Shown: piece after piece, positions 1 through 11,024 of the stretch | Layout of the letters: the number at the start of each line of letters is the position of its first letter | How positions within the stretch are numbered: the stretch's first letter is position 1 | Notes under the pieces: generated by a model | Database searches by the model: none | What the model was told of the DNA's origin: nothing | The model's input: the letters and a program-made list of their open reading frames with translations, nothing else | Assembly (NCBI GenBank): GCA_023548195.1 | Contig: JAJHZJ010000009.1 | Span: forward strand, 4,481,001-4,545,000 | DNA: 64,000 nucleotides | Source: Bettongia penicillata ogilbyi | Lineage: Eukaryota; Chordata; Mammalia; Diprotodontia; Potoroidae | Direction: 5' to 3' | Made by a program: the position numbers and the translations under genes

Positions 1-354
1 GGTTTGGAAGTTAGTTCTGTAGCTTAGAGAATAGGAGAACCTCTTTCTCAGTGGGATAAAACTTTGGCACATGAATAGTAATCTTTCTCCAATTGCCTTG
101 GAGACCCTGCTTGAATGACTCTTCTCTACCTGACATCTGGTAGCTATTTTACTTCTCAGTAGGCCTCTGAGACTTACTGATGTACCTAGTACCTGAATAT
201 GCTATCTAGAGTTCATAATAACTGTATTCTCCTTCCAAGAGATGATCTCTGCCTTATTTCCCAATGTGACTATGAAGCTTTGCTAGTGAATCACTTACTG
301 TACATAAAATGTTTTGAGGTCCTCAAATTGCTTTTGTCTTTCCTACAGAGAGCT

Positions 355-575
355 TTCTCAGTTGGGGAGAACACTGGACCAGAGACAGAAGATCTGAAAT
401 TGAGTTTTATTTTTTACCACTTAACTAGCTATGTGACCCTAGACAAGTCCCTGGATCTCTCTTAGATTCTTACTTACATAATGGGGGAAGAAGAATATCT
501 ATATTGCCAACCTCATGTGATTGTAGATAATGTTTGAGAATCCTGTCAGCTGTAAAGAGTTATAGACACATAAGG
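355..575 (+). repeat. MIR-type SINE fragment
   Basis: The core phrase 'agctatgtgaccctagacaag' in diverged form, followed by a 'ctcttagattcttacttac..aatggggg' stretch, is the MIR/CORE-SINE central region in + orientation. Head and tail are eroded. An open frame of 88 codons over this copy is a by-product, not a gene. Confidence 0.7.
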
Positions 576-779
576 AGTTATTTTTATTGCATTGTTAAGC
601 ATTTTAGGTGGACCTCTTGTGGTGAACATATGGGAAGGCATGGGCAGGTTGCACAAGATTTGTGTGTGGCTAAGTTGTGATCTGAATCATTGGAAGGAAC
701 ATACACACTGAGATCACAGATGTAGTTGAATATTTGAGTGAAGAAAAGAATCATTCTGACTAAAAAAATGGAATTGGAC

Positions 780-880
780 AGTCAGTTAACAAGTGTTTAT
801 TAACTGTTGACTGGGCTGAGGGCTGAATATAGATACAACTAAAGGAGTCGCTTACCTCAAGGAGCCAACATTCTGATGGA
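780..880 (+). repeat. ancient mammalian 3'-end repeat (short copy)
   Basis: 'caagtgtttattaactg...tgggctgagggctgaatatagatac' followed by 'cttacctcaaggagccaac' matches the very common mammalian pattern 'tttattaagc.cctactatgtgccaggcactgtgctaag..ctgggga-tacaa'. I attribute it to an old CR1/L2/L3-type LINE or related SINE 3' end. I cannot give the exact family name. Confidence 0.5.
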
Positions 881-1304
881 GAAAGATGGCGCATGAAAGG
901 AAGCTAAGAAATGGACAAGCTAAGAAATTGACAAAGGTGCCTGGCATGGTAGAGAAAGTATGGCGTACAGCCTACAGAGTCATGAGACATGGCTGGCCTA
1001 CTTGCTCTCCTTAAATGAGGGGCCTTCCAGTGTGAGAAGGCTAGTGCTGGAGTGAGGCTTCAGGGTGAAGAGCTGGGGCTTGGGAGTGGAGGTCCGGAGT
1101 GCAGCCTTATTAGCCACAAAGGTATTTTTTTTAAAGAAGTTGCTGGCATGCATGCTGATATGCAAAACGCCTGTAATGGATGATGTGCTTGTCACTACTG
1201 ATGACCTTGGTGTTCTTAATACTGTTTCACTGGGCTGGGATACCAGTAGAAGAATATGTATTTTCCTGAATTATGTGGATATAGAGACACATATTTGAAT
1301 TCTG

Positions 1305-1445
1305 AACCTTATTTTTATTTTTATATAATTTTAATTTAATATTTTATCTTTTTCCTCAGTTACGTGTAAAAAAATTTTGAGTTCCGAATTCTTTCCCTAA
1401 CCCTTTCTCCATACTGAGAGGGCAAGCAGTTTATTTTAGTTTTTA
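1305..1445 (-). repeat. L1-family 3' UTR fragment
   Basis: An AT-rich start, then 'aaaattttgagttccgaattcttt' (in two pieces here) and 'ctgagagggcaagcag', correspond to the 3' end of the L1/HAL1 copies at 11025-11653 and 57100-57640 in the same minus orientation. Only about 140 bp remain. Confidence 0.6.
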
Positions 1446-1449
1446 AAAC

Positions 1450-3120
1450 AAAGCTTCTTGCAGACCATTATTCTAAAAAAACTTCCTATTATGTGTTGTT
1501 GTAGATATTTTCTCCTTTCATGGGCCCACAAGAATTATGTGGGCTAATTGGATCTGTCTCTATTTAAATGTTTGCACTCATCCATTTACCAGATAAGCAT
1601 CTACTTCCTCTTGACTTAAAATATTTTAGAGACACTGGTAATTTAGAAATACTAAATTATTTTAGAGATACTAAGAGAAAAACACTTTATTTTCACTTCT
1701 GCCAAATCTTAGGTAGTAACTGGTTATATTCTGGTTACGAGCAATTCTTATGATTTTGAAAAGTCATAGAAAACAAATTAGTCTGAGGTGGTCTTAGGGA
1801 TAAACCACATGTTCATACATGGTCCAATGAACTGTTTCTTCACCTACCAATGTAGAGAGGGGGTGACAAGAACAAAACAATGAAGCTATTAGAAGCAAAC
1901 AGAAGTGTATTCCCTTGAAATTTAAATAAGCTCTAAATATATTCATCTAGGGCTATAGAGTTAAATAACAAGCCCACAATTGTTTAGAACTAATCACTGA
2001 CAAGTGAAATTGTCATCTCTCCAGGGTTAGGGGCACAGGACCCCCAGTAGGAAAAATTATGAATAACTCTAGGCCCCACTCTAAACCTTTATTTTTAATA
2101 ATTCTGATCATATTTAGCACAAAAAACAACACACTTCACCCATAAAAAGTGCAGTTTCTACATGAGCGAAATTAGTTTCTCAAACACTATGCAGAGTCTT
2201 TGCAGTCATTGGTGTAGCTGGAGCAACTGCTTCACAAATTTCCTTTCCCTATGGAAAGTATAAGATACCAGGATCACTGAGGGAAAAAATCACATGAGCA
2301 ACTCTGGATGGTAGAGAGACAAAGAGGAGGTGTTCCCTGTAGTTTTTTATCACACTGAAGCTTTTAGCAAAATTTAACTGTAATAAATTATGTATATATG
2401 GTTATAAAACAGATTAATAATATACAGTGTTTATACTTTTATGGCTTATCAGTCTTTTTTTTTTGGTTTTCTTTGTATGTGTGCCTCCATATGCAATTTT
2501 CCACAGTAATGCACACATCTCCAAAAATTCCCGTTTAATTCTTGATGGTCATCCCACAAATAACTAAAACCTAAATGTAAAACCTGTGCATGTCAAGGGA
2601 TGAGTGTACTACAACTTGGTACTTCGGTGGTTTTTTGTTCGTTTGCTTCCATCTTTTTAATGACCATGATCTCTTTTTCAATGTAGGACATCATCAGCTA
2701 CGAGTATTGATTGGGGTTGGAAGCCAAAACTGTCAAGAGTTCACATGTTTCAGTGTTAGGTCCCCTGTGGTGACATTAGCTGAGGGGTCAGGCCAGGCAG
2801 TATGTCATGAAAAACTGGGCAAACACTTTGCGAATGGGGCCATCATAGTGTCTGGACTCCAAGCAGACTTAGAAGTCAACAAAAGAGTAGGCAAAAAACT
2901 AGTAAGGCAATTAAAGATAATGGACTCTAAGGTGGGTCAGAGATTAATAGAATAAAGACAGACAAGAAGAGGAGCAAGGATACTAGAGCTTAATTGAATT
3001 TGCTATGCAAATGGTTCCTTTACATATTTGATTAATTGATATGAATATGAGAGCTACTTGATTCAATTTGAATTTTTCACAAAATATTCAGTGACATGAA
3101 AAAGAGGTTTATTTTAGAAG
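1450..3120. other. no recognised gene or repeat
   Basis: I see no family that I recognise in this AT-rich stretch. It contains a 121-codon open frame on the + strand (2590-2955). Inside that frame, 2687-2931 has plausible splice signals at both edges: a pyrimidine-rich tract ending in 'atgtag', and 'AAG|GTGGGT'. I do not recognise the predicted peptide, so I list it only as a possible exon under findings. Confidence 0.4.
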
Positions 3121-3215
3121 GGAAGGGAACAAGTATTTATTAATAATTACTTAGTATTATTATTACTATGTGCCAGGCATTATACTAAGTGTTTTTACAA
3201 GTATTATCTCAGGCA
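3120..3215 (+). repeat. ancient mammalian 3'-end repeat (short copy)
   Basis: 'caagtatttattaataattac' followed by 'tactatgtgccaggcattatactaagtg' is another copy of the 'ctatgtgccaggcactgtgctaag' family, with an ATT-repeat slippage inside it. Confidence 0.55.
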
Positions 3216-3529
3216 TGTGCTGGGTAGTGAGCTACAGTGACAGCAGTCAGTAACTGGAGGGCTTTGAGAAGCTGACTTTTGTACCCTAAAGGTCTGCATA
3301 TCACATTGGACACTTTTCAAAAAACTGATTTGTAGCACTCATAAAGGGAAGTCCCAGTGGGAATGAGACATAGTAGGACCCAGGATAGAGAAAGCAAACC
3401 ACAGAATTCTGATAGGGTCACTAAAGAATGCCAGCATTCAGCATAGGCATAGGAAGGGAAGTAGAAGGTAGTGGTAGGAGGAAATTGGGAAAGCAAGGTC
3501 AAGATCAATTATAGCTTGACTGCCTCACT

Positions 3530-4464
3530 CTATTCGTGGGTGCAGGAGCAAACAGACCCTGGCCCTGGCACAAAATTTCAAAAGAGTATTTGAGATGGGA
3601 GATACAAGTAAACAGAAGACACCAAATATTCTGGAAAGAAAAAATATCATGTGTCAAGAATCATTTAAGAGAAAAACACAGGACAAGAATAAATCTAACC
3701 GGAATAATAATCACAGTGTTACAGAAGAAAACAGTTTGGCCTAAGAAATTTAAGAACACCTGGAAGCTATGAGGCAAATAATGAAAAAGACAATTATAAC
3801 TCAAAAAAGAGTTTTGGAGGAAAGAACTAGAAGAATAAATAACTTAGAACAGAAGGTAGAAAACATTACCCAAGAAGTGGATTCCCCAAAAAACCAAATA
3901 GAACTCAATAACTCCAGTAAACAAAATCCAAAGATAAAAAAATGTATAGAAAAGGAAAAGGCCACAAGGTATCCACCATCAAAATAAAAAACTCACCTAA
4001 AAAACAGGTCAAGGAGTAACAATTGAAAAAAAATCATTAGATTCCATGAATACTGCAACCAAAATAGTGGCTCTATATCACATTTCTAAAAAAAAAAAAT
4101 AAAAGTGAAAACTCTCTGTATTTATTTAAAACTAGAGGACAAAGAGAAAATGGAATCCATTAAGTACCTCCTGAAGGAAATCCCAAAGTGAAAACTACCT
4201 TAAAAGTCATAGAAAAAAATCCAGAACTTACAAGTTAAAAAAAAGTACTGCAAACATCCAAAAAGAAAGAGTTCAATACCAAAGAATTACATGGCACCTG
4301 GGAATTATTCCTATAAAGATAAGAAAATCTCAGAATACAACATTCCAAAAGGCAAAAGATAAAGATTTACCAGCAAAAATAACTTGCCTCCACAAGATAC
4401 TGGGGGGAAACAGACCACTAATGCAACAGAGGACTTTCAAGCAGTCATGATTAAAGTATATATA

Positions 4465-4480
<16 letters not shown>
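3530..4480 (+). pseudogene. decayed L1-like ORF1 remnant
   Basis: Two short open frames (3536-3772 and 3769-3987) and the A-rich sequence after them translate to a Lys/Glu/Asn-rich peptide. It has a heptad-like stretch around 'LEERTRRINNLEQKVENITQ', typical of the coiled coil of a LINE ORF1 protein. Further 3', basic residues and many stops and frame breaks follow. ORF1 proteins are RNA-binding chaperones of L1 particles. The sequence is far more decayed than the HAL1 copies at 35-47 kb, so the element is older. Sequence resembling an L1 ORF2 endonuclease follows from about 5.4 kb, which supports reading 3.5-7.7 kb as one old LINE in + orientation. The family assignment is inference. Confidence 0.5.

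Positions 4481-4501
<21 letters not shown>
4457..4501. repeat. (TA)n microsatellite
   Basis: A nearly pure TA dinucleotide tract with one phase slip, directly after the ORF1-like remnant. Confidence 0.9.
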
Positions 4502-4506
<5 letters not shown>

Positions 4507-5076
4507 AGTGCAAAATTTTGAAATTTGAACATAGAAGTTAAGAGGAATCTAGGTAAATATATATTTGAGCTCTGTTGGTAGGGACTAAATGAATATAAAG
4601 TGTTTACTTTCTAACAGACAGATTAGAAAATCATCCCTTTAGAATCTTAATAACTTCAAGGGTTATATAAGGAATTAAGAAAAAACAAGAATTGGGAATG
4701 GTTTTGCTCTGTTTTGTTCATCTTAAGGGAAAAATTAAAAGAGAAAGAAAAAGGAATATACTAAAGAAGAAATGAGAAAGAGGGTAGAACTATTTGTTAT
4801 ATTTTGGGTACAGGTAAAGAGCACACAAAAATAGAAGACAGAGTAGGAAGAATTAACATCACATGAACCTCTGTTATTTGAATTGGAGAAAGAAAAGTTG
4901 AACACATTCAAAGAGTTTGATGCTGTAAAACGTTAAAAGGAAAGGGTTTAAACAGGTCTAAGAAGGAGGGAATAGTTATAAGCAAAACAAATTTCAACTT
5001 CAAAGGGCGAATTGTAAAAGGAGAATTACTAGGAAAGAATAGAAATATAAGAGCTGTTGATTAGAGGATGGGGGTA

Positions 5077-5388
5077 TGTGGTCGTCCTTTGTTGCCGAAG
5101 AAGACCATGCCATCAGAGAAATAATGACAAGACTTGCACTTGACTTTGTTTTGAATAAGGGAGGGCTGTGCAGGTCACCAGCCTCACTTCTCCTCCAGAG
5201 CCATCTGAATCCAGTGACCAGGTATTCATCAGGATGACTGGAGATGACCCAGGATGAGGCAATTGGGGTTAAGTGACTTGCCCAAGGTCACACAGCTAGT
5301 GAGTGTCAAGTGTCTGAGGTGAGATTTGAGCTCAGGTCCTCCTCACTCCTGCACTGGAGCTCTGTCCACTGCACCACCTAGCTGCTCC
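5077..5388 (-). repeat. full-length MAR-type CORE-SINE with RTE-like tail
   Basis: Read on the minus strand it starts with the tRNA-like head 'agcagctaggtggtgcagtg' (A box), then a 'gagctcaaatctcacctcag' B-box region, the 'agctgtgtgaccttgggcaag' CORE, 'ccccaattgcctcatcc', and an RTE-like tail ending near 'cggcaacaaaggacgacc'. The organisation matches 22639-22949 and 51741-52054. It sits inside the old LINE of 3.5-7.7 kb. A short 'aggatggg' occurs on both sides and may be the target-site duplication. Confidence 0.85.
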
Positions 5389-5752
5389 TACAGGATGGGA
5401 GAGGGAAAGACAAGAGAGGCACCAGAGTGGAAGCAGATCACCTTAATTAGAGATCACTAACCTTAATCATATCTCATCTCTTTCATCACCTCATTCTTTG
5501 AAAGGAGGAGAGTTGGGGGAGTGGGAGGAAAGAAATATGAAAGTGGTGCAATAGAGGAAAATAAATAATGATCAAAATTGCAAATATGAATAAAATGAAC
5601 TTGCCAATAAGGTGGAAGAGAATAGCAGAATGCATTAGAAAGTATTTCATTTATAAGAAACACATTTGAAATATATTTGCAAACTTATGTAGAGCAGAAT
5701 TTATTGATTCATCTAAACTTTAAAAATGAAAAAGCTAGGGGTATCAATTATA

Positions 5753-6779
5753 TTTTTAAATATATATATTTATTTATTTAATTTTTTTTAATGTTTTACA
5801 ATCATTTCCTTAAAGTTAAGATTTTATCCCCTCCCACCCTTCCCCCACTACCCCCCTCCCTCCCCGTGACAGCATACAATTCTGTATAGGTTCTACATAT
5901 ACTTTCCTCTTGCGCACATTTTCACTATAGTCATGCTATGTAGTCGAACTAAAATAAATGGAAGAAATCATATAACAAATCAAAACATAATACACTGAAA
6001 CCCACCCACACACAAACATGATCTGTACATTCTGCGAATGACTTCCATATTTCTTTCTCTGAGTGTGGAAGGCATTTTGCCTAAGAAGACCGACATTAGG
6101 ATTTTTTTTTTCTCAGTAAGTTCTTGTGTTATTACAAAGTTCCAAGTCTACCAGAAAAAACTCTCGCACACTGTGGTCGTTGCTGTGCACAAAGTCCTCC
6201 TGGTTCTGCTCCTTTCACTGAGCATCAGATCATATAAGTCCTTCCAGGCCTCCCTGAAGTCTTCTTGTTCATCATTTCTTATGGCACAATAGTACTCCAT
6301 TACATTCATATACCATAATTTATTCAGCCATTCCCCAATTGATGGACATCCTCTTGACTTCCAGTTTTTGGCTACCACAAAGAGTGCTGCTATAAATGTT
6401 TTTGTACACGTGGGACCCTTTCCCGTTTTTATAATCTCTTGGGGATACAATCCTAGTAGTGATATTTCTGGGTCAAAGGGTATGCACATTTTTGTAGCCC
6501 TTTGAGCATAGTTCCAAACCGTTCTCCAGAAGGGTTGGATGATCTCACAGTTCCACCAACAATGAATTAGTGTTCCAACTCTCCCACATCCTCTCCAGCA
6601 TTTATCATTTTCTTGTTCTGTCATGTTTGCCAATCTTACAGGTGTGATGTGGTACCTCAGAGTTGTTTTGATTTGCATCTCTCTAATCAATAGTGATTTA
6701 GAGCACTTTTTCATATGATTATAGATATCTTTAATTTCTTCCCCTGAAGATTGCTTGTTCATATCCTTTGACCATGGGC
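5753..6779 (-). mobile_element. 5'-truncated L1 insertion (3' UTR plus ORF2 C-terminus)
   Basis: The sequence 'tatcaattata' occurs at 5742-5752 and again at 6780-6790. This is an 11-bp target-site duplication around a minus-strand L1 of about 1 kb. The element's 3' end (5753-6140) is AT-rich with a pyrimidine-rich block around 5830-5870 on the given strand, which is a purine-rich, G-run tract on the element's own strand. The rest is the end of ORF2. Removing it rejoins the older LINE sequence on both sides, so this insertion is the younger of the two. Confidence 0.9.
6148..6779 (-). pseudogene. L1 ORF2 protein, C-terminal fragment
   Basis: An open frame of about 210 codons within the truncated L1 encodes the extreme C-terminus of the L1 reverse transcriptase/endonuclease protein. 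Visible hallmarks include 'NDKCWRGCGRVGTLIHCWWN' with Cys and His residues of the C-terminal Cys/His-rich segment, then 'FWRTVWNYAQR', 'LLGLYP', 'TFIAALFVVAKNWK' and 'EYYCAIRNDEQ'. These follow the usual order of mammalian L1 ORF2 ends. The endonuclease and reverse transcriptase domains are absent through 5' truncation at insertion, so it cannot act alone. Codons beyond 6779 come from the target-site duplication and flanking DNA. There are no internal stops, which fits a fairly young copy. Confidence 0.92.
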
Positions 6780-7799
6780 TATCAATTATACTAATCACAA
6801 TCACAAAGAATGAAAACAGTCCTGGTTAAAAAAGATGAATAGAGAGATCACCAGATACTTAAAGGCACCATAGTCAATGAAATAATGCTTAATGTATATG
6901 TATTGAATGAAATAGCATACAGTTACTTAACAGAAAAGTACATGGAGAAATAAAGAAAATATTATAGTTGGAAACTTTTTCAGAACTAGAAAAATCTAAT
7001 AAAATTATAAATAAGGAAGAATTTTGAACCTGGATAGAACATAAGAAAAGTTAGATATGAGGCAGTATTGACAGTAGTGAACAGGAGTAGAAAGACACTG
7101 AAGTATTTCTCAGCACCTTTACAAAAATTAGTCATGTGGCAGATCCTAAATAAATAATCAAATGCACAAAAGCAGAAAAATGAAACACAATAAAATTTTA
7201 AGTAATAAAGGGCCTTTTAAAAAAGAATTCCAAGAAAACTTAAATGGAGACTAAGTAATTTAATCCTAAAGAACTGGTGTACAAAGAATAAATCATAGAA
7301 ATAGTAGATAATTGTGTAAAAAATGACAATAAGACAACTTGCTGAACTTTGGGATGAACCAAATCAGTCTTGCCTGAAGAGGAAAATTATATCTTCAAAT
7401 ATATTCTCATTAAGAGAAAGAATAGATCAATGAGTTCAGTGCATAACTAAAAAGAAAAGCAACAAATTAGAAAAAACCCCGACTAAACACAATTATGAAA
7501 AATTATGAAAAACAAAAGGATTTTACATAATTGAAAGTAAAAAAAAAAGAATTGAGCTGATAAAACTAGAAACTTTTTTGATGGGTCAAATGTTAATAAA
7601 ATAAATAAACCATTAAGTAATTGATGTTTTAAAAGTACAAATGTCAAATGAATGTACAAAAAAGTACCAATGTCAAAAGTGAAAAAGTAGAATTAAAGGG
7701 GAGAGAGAATAAAGAAACTATTTTGACCATCTATGTGCCACAAAATGGGTAACTTAACTGAAATGAAATGCACACATATGTAGGCTATAAAATATCCAG

Positions 7800-7931
7800 A
7801 GTTCACATATATATGTACATACACACATGCATGCACATACATACATATATGTATATATAGTGTATATATGTGTGTATATATGTACTGTGTGTTTTTATAT
7901 GTGTATATATAGTATGTGTATATATATAGTA

Positions 7932-7980
<49 letters not shown>
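7800..7980. repeat. (TA)n/(CA)n compound microsatellite
   Basis: 'tatatgtacatacacacatg'-type sequence grades into a pure TA tract of about 40 bp at 7938-7978. The minus-strand open frame here (Tyr-Ile repeats) is a read-through of the microsatellite, not a gene. Confidence 0.95.
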
Positions 7981-7983
<3 letters not shown>

Positions 7984-8090
7984 GTGTTTATTAGAATGTG
8001 AGCTCCTGGATTCTTTTCTGTTTATATTCTCATCTCAATATACTGCTCTGCACAGAATAAGAACCCAATAAATGCTTTTTTATTCATTAG
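7984..8090 (+). repeat. L2 3' end
   Basis: 'gaatgtgagctcctggattc...tattctcatctcaatatactgctctgcacagaataagaacccaataaatgct' (in pieces) follows the L2 end pattern 'gagctccttgagggcag...tgcctggcacatagtaggcgctcaataaatg'. Confidence 0.7.
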
Positions 8091-8104
8091 AAGAAAATGA
8101 AAAA

Positions 8105-8315
8105 TATTATCTCATTCAATTACATTTGACCTTCCCAATAACCCTGTGAGGTGGGTTTTATTATTATCCCCATTTTTCAGGTGAGCAGACTGAAGGAGGA
8201 AGAGGTTAAAGGGTTTACCCAGGTTCACACAGCTGGTAAGCATCTGGGGCCAGGTTTGCATTCCAGTCTTCCTGACTTTGGGTCCAGCATTCTACCCATT
8301 GTGCCATCTAATTTT
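8105..8315 (-). repeat. MIR-type SINE
   Basis: 'taaccctgtgaggtgggtt', 'tattatccccatttttcag' and 'cacacagctggtaagcatct' followed by a 'gcattctacccattgtgcc' head identify a nearly complete MIR/CORE-SINE in minus orientation. An open frame of 68 codons over it is incidental. Confidence 0.85.
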
Positions 8316-8621
8316 AGAATGAAAAGAGAACATAAAAAGAGGCTGCCTCTCATCTAAAGTCATGACATCCTAAAATAGTATGGAATGATGACAAAAATCC
8401 AATAAAATCCTACAGATGAATATGGAAAAACTTCAGAAGTACAAGAGAGAAGCTTGACTAAGCAACAGTTCCTGTGCATAAACTGAGGGGTAGAAGGATA
8501 GGGTTAAGTTGATTGAAAGTTTAGAATGAGTGAACGTGTAACATGGGAAAATTTGTGAGATACTAGGCAGGATCAAGGGAAGGGAGGAGGGAAGACATAA
8601 TCCTCTATACTCTACCCCCAA

Positions 8622-8860
8622 GGAGGCAACTGAGTGGCTCAGAGGATGAAGCAGGCAGATCTGAGGTCAAATCTGGTCTCAGACATTTACTAGTTGTGTG
8701 ACCTTGGGCAAGTCATTTAACCCTGTTTTCCTCAGTTTCCTCATCTGTAAAATGAGCTGGAGAAGGAAATGGCAAACCACTCCAGTATCTCTGCCAAGAA
8801 AACCCCAAATGGAGTCATGAGGAATGGGACCATAATTGATCGATTTAACAATACTCTACC
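8622..8860 (+). repeat. MAR1-type CORE-SINE
   Basis: A tRNA-like head 'aggcaactgagtggctcag', a B-box-like 'gaggtcaaatctggtctcag', the CORE 'gtgtgaccttgggcaagtca' and a tail with 'ggaaatggcaaaccactcca' and 'ccccaaatggagtcatgag'. The same tail type is seen at 18781, 20589, 32511 and 49240. Confidence 0.9.
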
Positions 8861-8889
8861 CTCTGGTCAGCTTGCATCTAGACATGTAT

Positions 8890-9085
8890 TAAATTCAAAT
8901 AGAAATGTGGCCACTAAACCAGGAGCAACTCGTATTGAAAAATGACAAATTAATATTATCCATGTTCTATTGTATTGTATATATCTTGTTAAATATTTCC
9001 TAATTACATTTAAATCTGGTTAAGGACCCACTCAGGAATGTTGCAGCAGCCTGTAGGTTGCCTGTAGGACACTTTTGATGTAGGA
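8890..9085 (+). mobile_element. hAT-like nonautonomous relic
   Basis: 'attaaattcaaatagaaatg', 'ggccactaaacca', 'tatcttgttaaatatttcct' and 'aattacatttaaatctggtt' match the body of the elements at 14359-14580 and (reversed) 20300-20513. The terminal inverted repeats expected from the family ('cagaggtgtcaaactc') are eroded in this copy. Confidence 0.6.
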
Positions 9086-9089
9086 TCAT

Positions 9090-9740
9090 CTTAGGAAGGA
9101 CATTAGCAAAATAGAATGTTTCTAAGGGAAGGTGACCAAAAATGTATGGATATTTGAAACTATGCTTTGTGAGAATTAGCTGGGTAAACTGGGGTCATTT
9201 ATCCTGAAGAAATGATTTTTTTGGTGGAGATAAGGAGTCTAGAATATTAGGTGTTTTTACTATTTTTAAAAAGGCTGTCTTGTGGTGAAGGGTTTAGACT
9301 TGTTCTGTGTGACAACCTGTAAGACATCTATGAGATGTAATGTAAGAAAAAACTCTTCCTAGCAAGTTGAGGTCTTGGCTGCTTAATTTCAGTGGGATGT
9401 CTATCAGTTGATACATGGGGGTTCTTGTTTTGTAGACCCTATAGCACTACATAAATTCATATCTTCATGAGTATCTTGAAAGTAGTTTTCCTGAAAAAAC
9501 CTCTGCCTGAAGAAAAATTCCTCTCTATGATATATACAACAAGTAGGCATCCATCATACCATGACCTGAAGCACTCACAGGAGGGAAAACTCACCATATC
9601 CCAAGAAAATCTATTCCACTTTTGATTAGCTCCAATTGTTAAGAAGCTTTTCATATACAGAACTAAAATTTTCCTCAGAGTTTGGATCCATTTTGATTCT
9701 TACTGCAGAAAGTTTAACTAAACATTGTAAGATATCTATG
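9090..9740. other. no recognised feature
   Basis: AT-rich single-copy-looking DNA. A 65-codon minus-strand open frame (9457-9654) has no recognisable motif. Confidence 0.5.
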
Positions 9741-9744
9741 ATTT

Positions 9745-10125
9745 GTCATGATTATTGGTTGAGCCACCACAAATGAGAATAAGAAAATAAAATCAGCCCT
9801 TTGGATCCCGGTCACACATCCCAATCCTTTCATGGTGAAAACAGAAAGATGACAAAAGACAGACGTACTTACTAGATTCCATTAGTGCCTTAGGTTGTAT
9901 ATCTACTTATCATGATATGCTGTAATAATAGCTCTAGCTTCTGTACAGTTAGTATGTAGACATTGGCTGCTTCCTATGACCTGCTTGATTATTGACTCAC
10001 ACCTTGTATTACAGTCATATGTCTTACTTGCACAAGTAAGTTTGTAGGCTGTATAAATACCCTTGGCAGCTTGGTCTCTCCATACTTGGTGATAAATTCT
10101 CTTTCAGCAGTTTCTTAAGATGGGA
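9745..10125 (+). mobile_element. possible solo LTR of an endogenous retrovirus
   Basis: 'ggctgtataaatacccttgg' looks like a TATA box, followed about 25 bp later by 'cttggtctctccatac' and 'tggtgataaattctctttca'. That spacing and composition are typical of an LTR U3-R-U5 boundary. Upstream are a CCAAT-like 'attggctgc' and a possible 'TG' start. I found no matching second LTR and no internal gag/pol next to it. The boundaries are estimates, and it could be ordinary unique DNA. Confidence 0.35.
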
Positions 10126-10129
10126 ATGA

Positions 10130-11000
10130 GTAGCACTTTAGCCTCTGACATTTGAAAAGGTGATTAGGCTTTGTTCAAGTTCCCAAGTCACTCATAGGCA
10201 AGATGGAATACAATGCAGGCAGCCTTTATGGGCATTTTTGACATGCCTAGTCCCTTTTTGGCTTGAAAGTCCAGTCCTCTCTGAGACTTTCAGCATCCTG
10301 TTTTGGCTCATCCAGCTCTGACTCAACTGGCAGCCAATTGTTTCCAATTAAAACTGACTCAGGACTGGATGTATGAATTGGAGTTCACACGGGATAGAGG
10401 TTGCTGCAACCCTTCCCCTTTCACATTTCTTGCTACAGAAGGTTGACATGTAAAATGATCATTCCCATTTTGTTCTTTCCCCAACCAAGAGAATGGGCTT
10501 TATCCTTTGTTCCTGTTTTCCACAGCATATATGGCATTTATTTACTTTGATCCTGGCCCTACAGATGTTCAAAGAACCTGAACAGCATTTTAAGGACGTA
10601 CCCAACTATGGAAGAACTCTTGTTTAAGTATCATAATCAGGGCACCAGCTATGATGGATGAAGAGTGGTTCATGGACTTGGTTTTTATCATAGCTCCTTG
10701 TATAAAGCCTTGGATTGAGTCATAGGGTTTCATATCAGCTTAGCTTGTGCAGACAGTAGTATAGGTAGAAGAATAAGTTGTACTTTGAAGGTATGTGAGA
10801 CTTGATTTTGCATGATCCAAGCATCGTAGACCTTGCATATGTTTGCCTCTTCAAAAGAGGTTGTTGTTAAACAGATGACTGGCAAACACTTGATAAAGCA
10901 GTGATCACTAAGGATTAATATATGCTTACTAAGAAAAGTCATAGCAGACTAACCTATTTTTTTTTCTCTGATATGGTTACAAGGCTGGTAGATAATGAGA
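10130..11000. other. no recognised feature
   Basis: No family recognised. A 70-codon minus-strand open frame (10730-10942) is within chance expectation. Confidence 0.45.
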
Positions 11001-11024
11001 ATGTGGTAGAGAGACATGAATTCT

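Larger units (their letters stand above)
5395..7690 (+). pseudogene. decayed L1-like ORF2 (endonuclease region), split by a younger L1
   Basis: On either side of the insertion at 5753-6779, the + strand carries broken segments that resemble an L1 ORF2 N-terminus. Near 5640 a segment resembles the 'LQETHL' endonuclease motif, read here as 'YKKHI'. Near 7050-7130 a segment reads 'LDMRQY', and then a peptide ending 'HLYKN' that fits the 'GTFTKIDHV' region. Frames change often and stops are common, so no protein is made. The likely role in the intact element was target-site nicking. The match is from recall of marsupial L1 ORF2, not from an alignment. Confidence 0.45.

Noticed and set aside
7693..7980. 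95-codon minus-strand frame with Tyr-Ile repeats
   Set aside because: It is a read-through of a TA/CA microsatellite.
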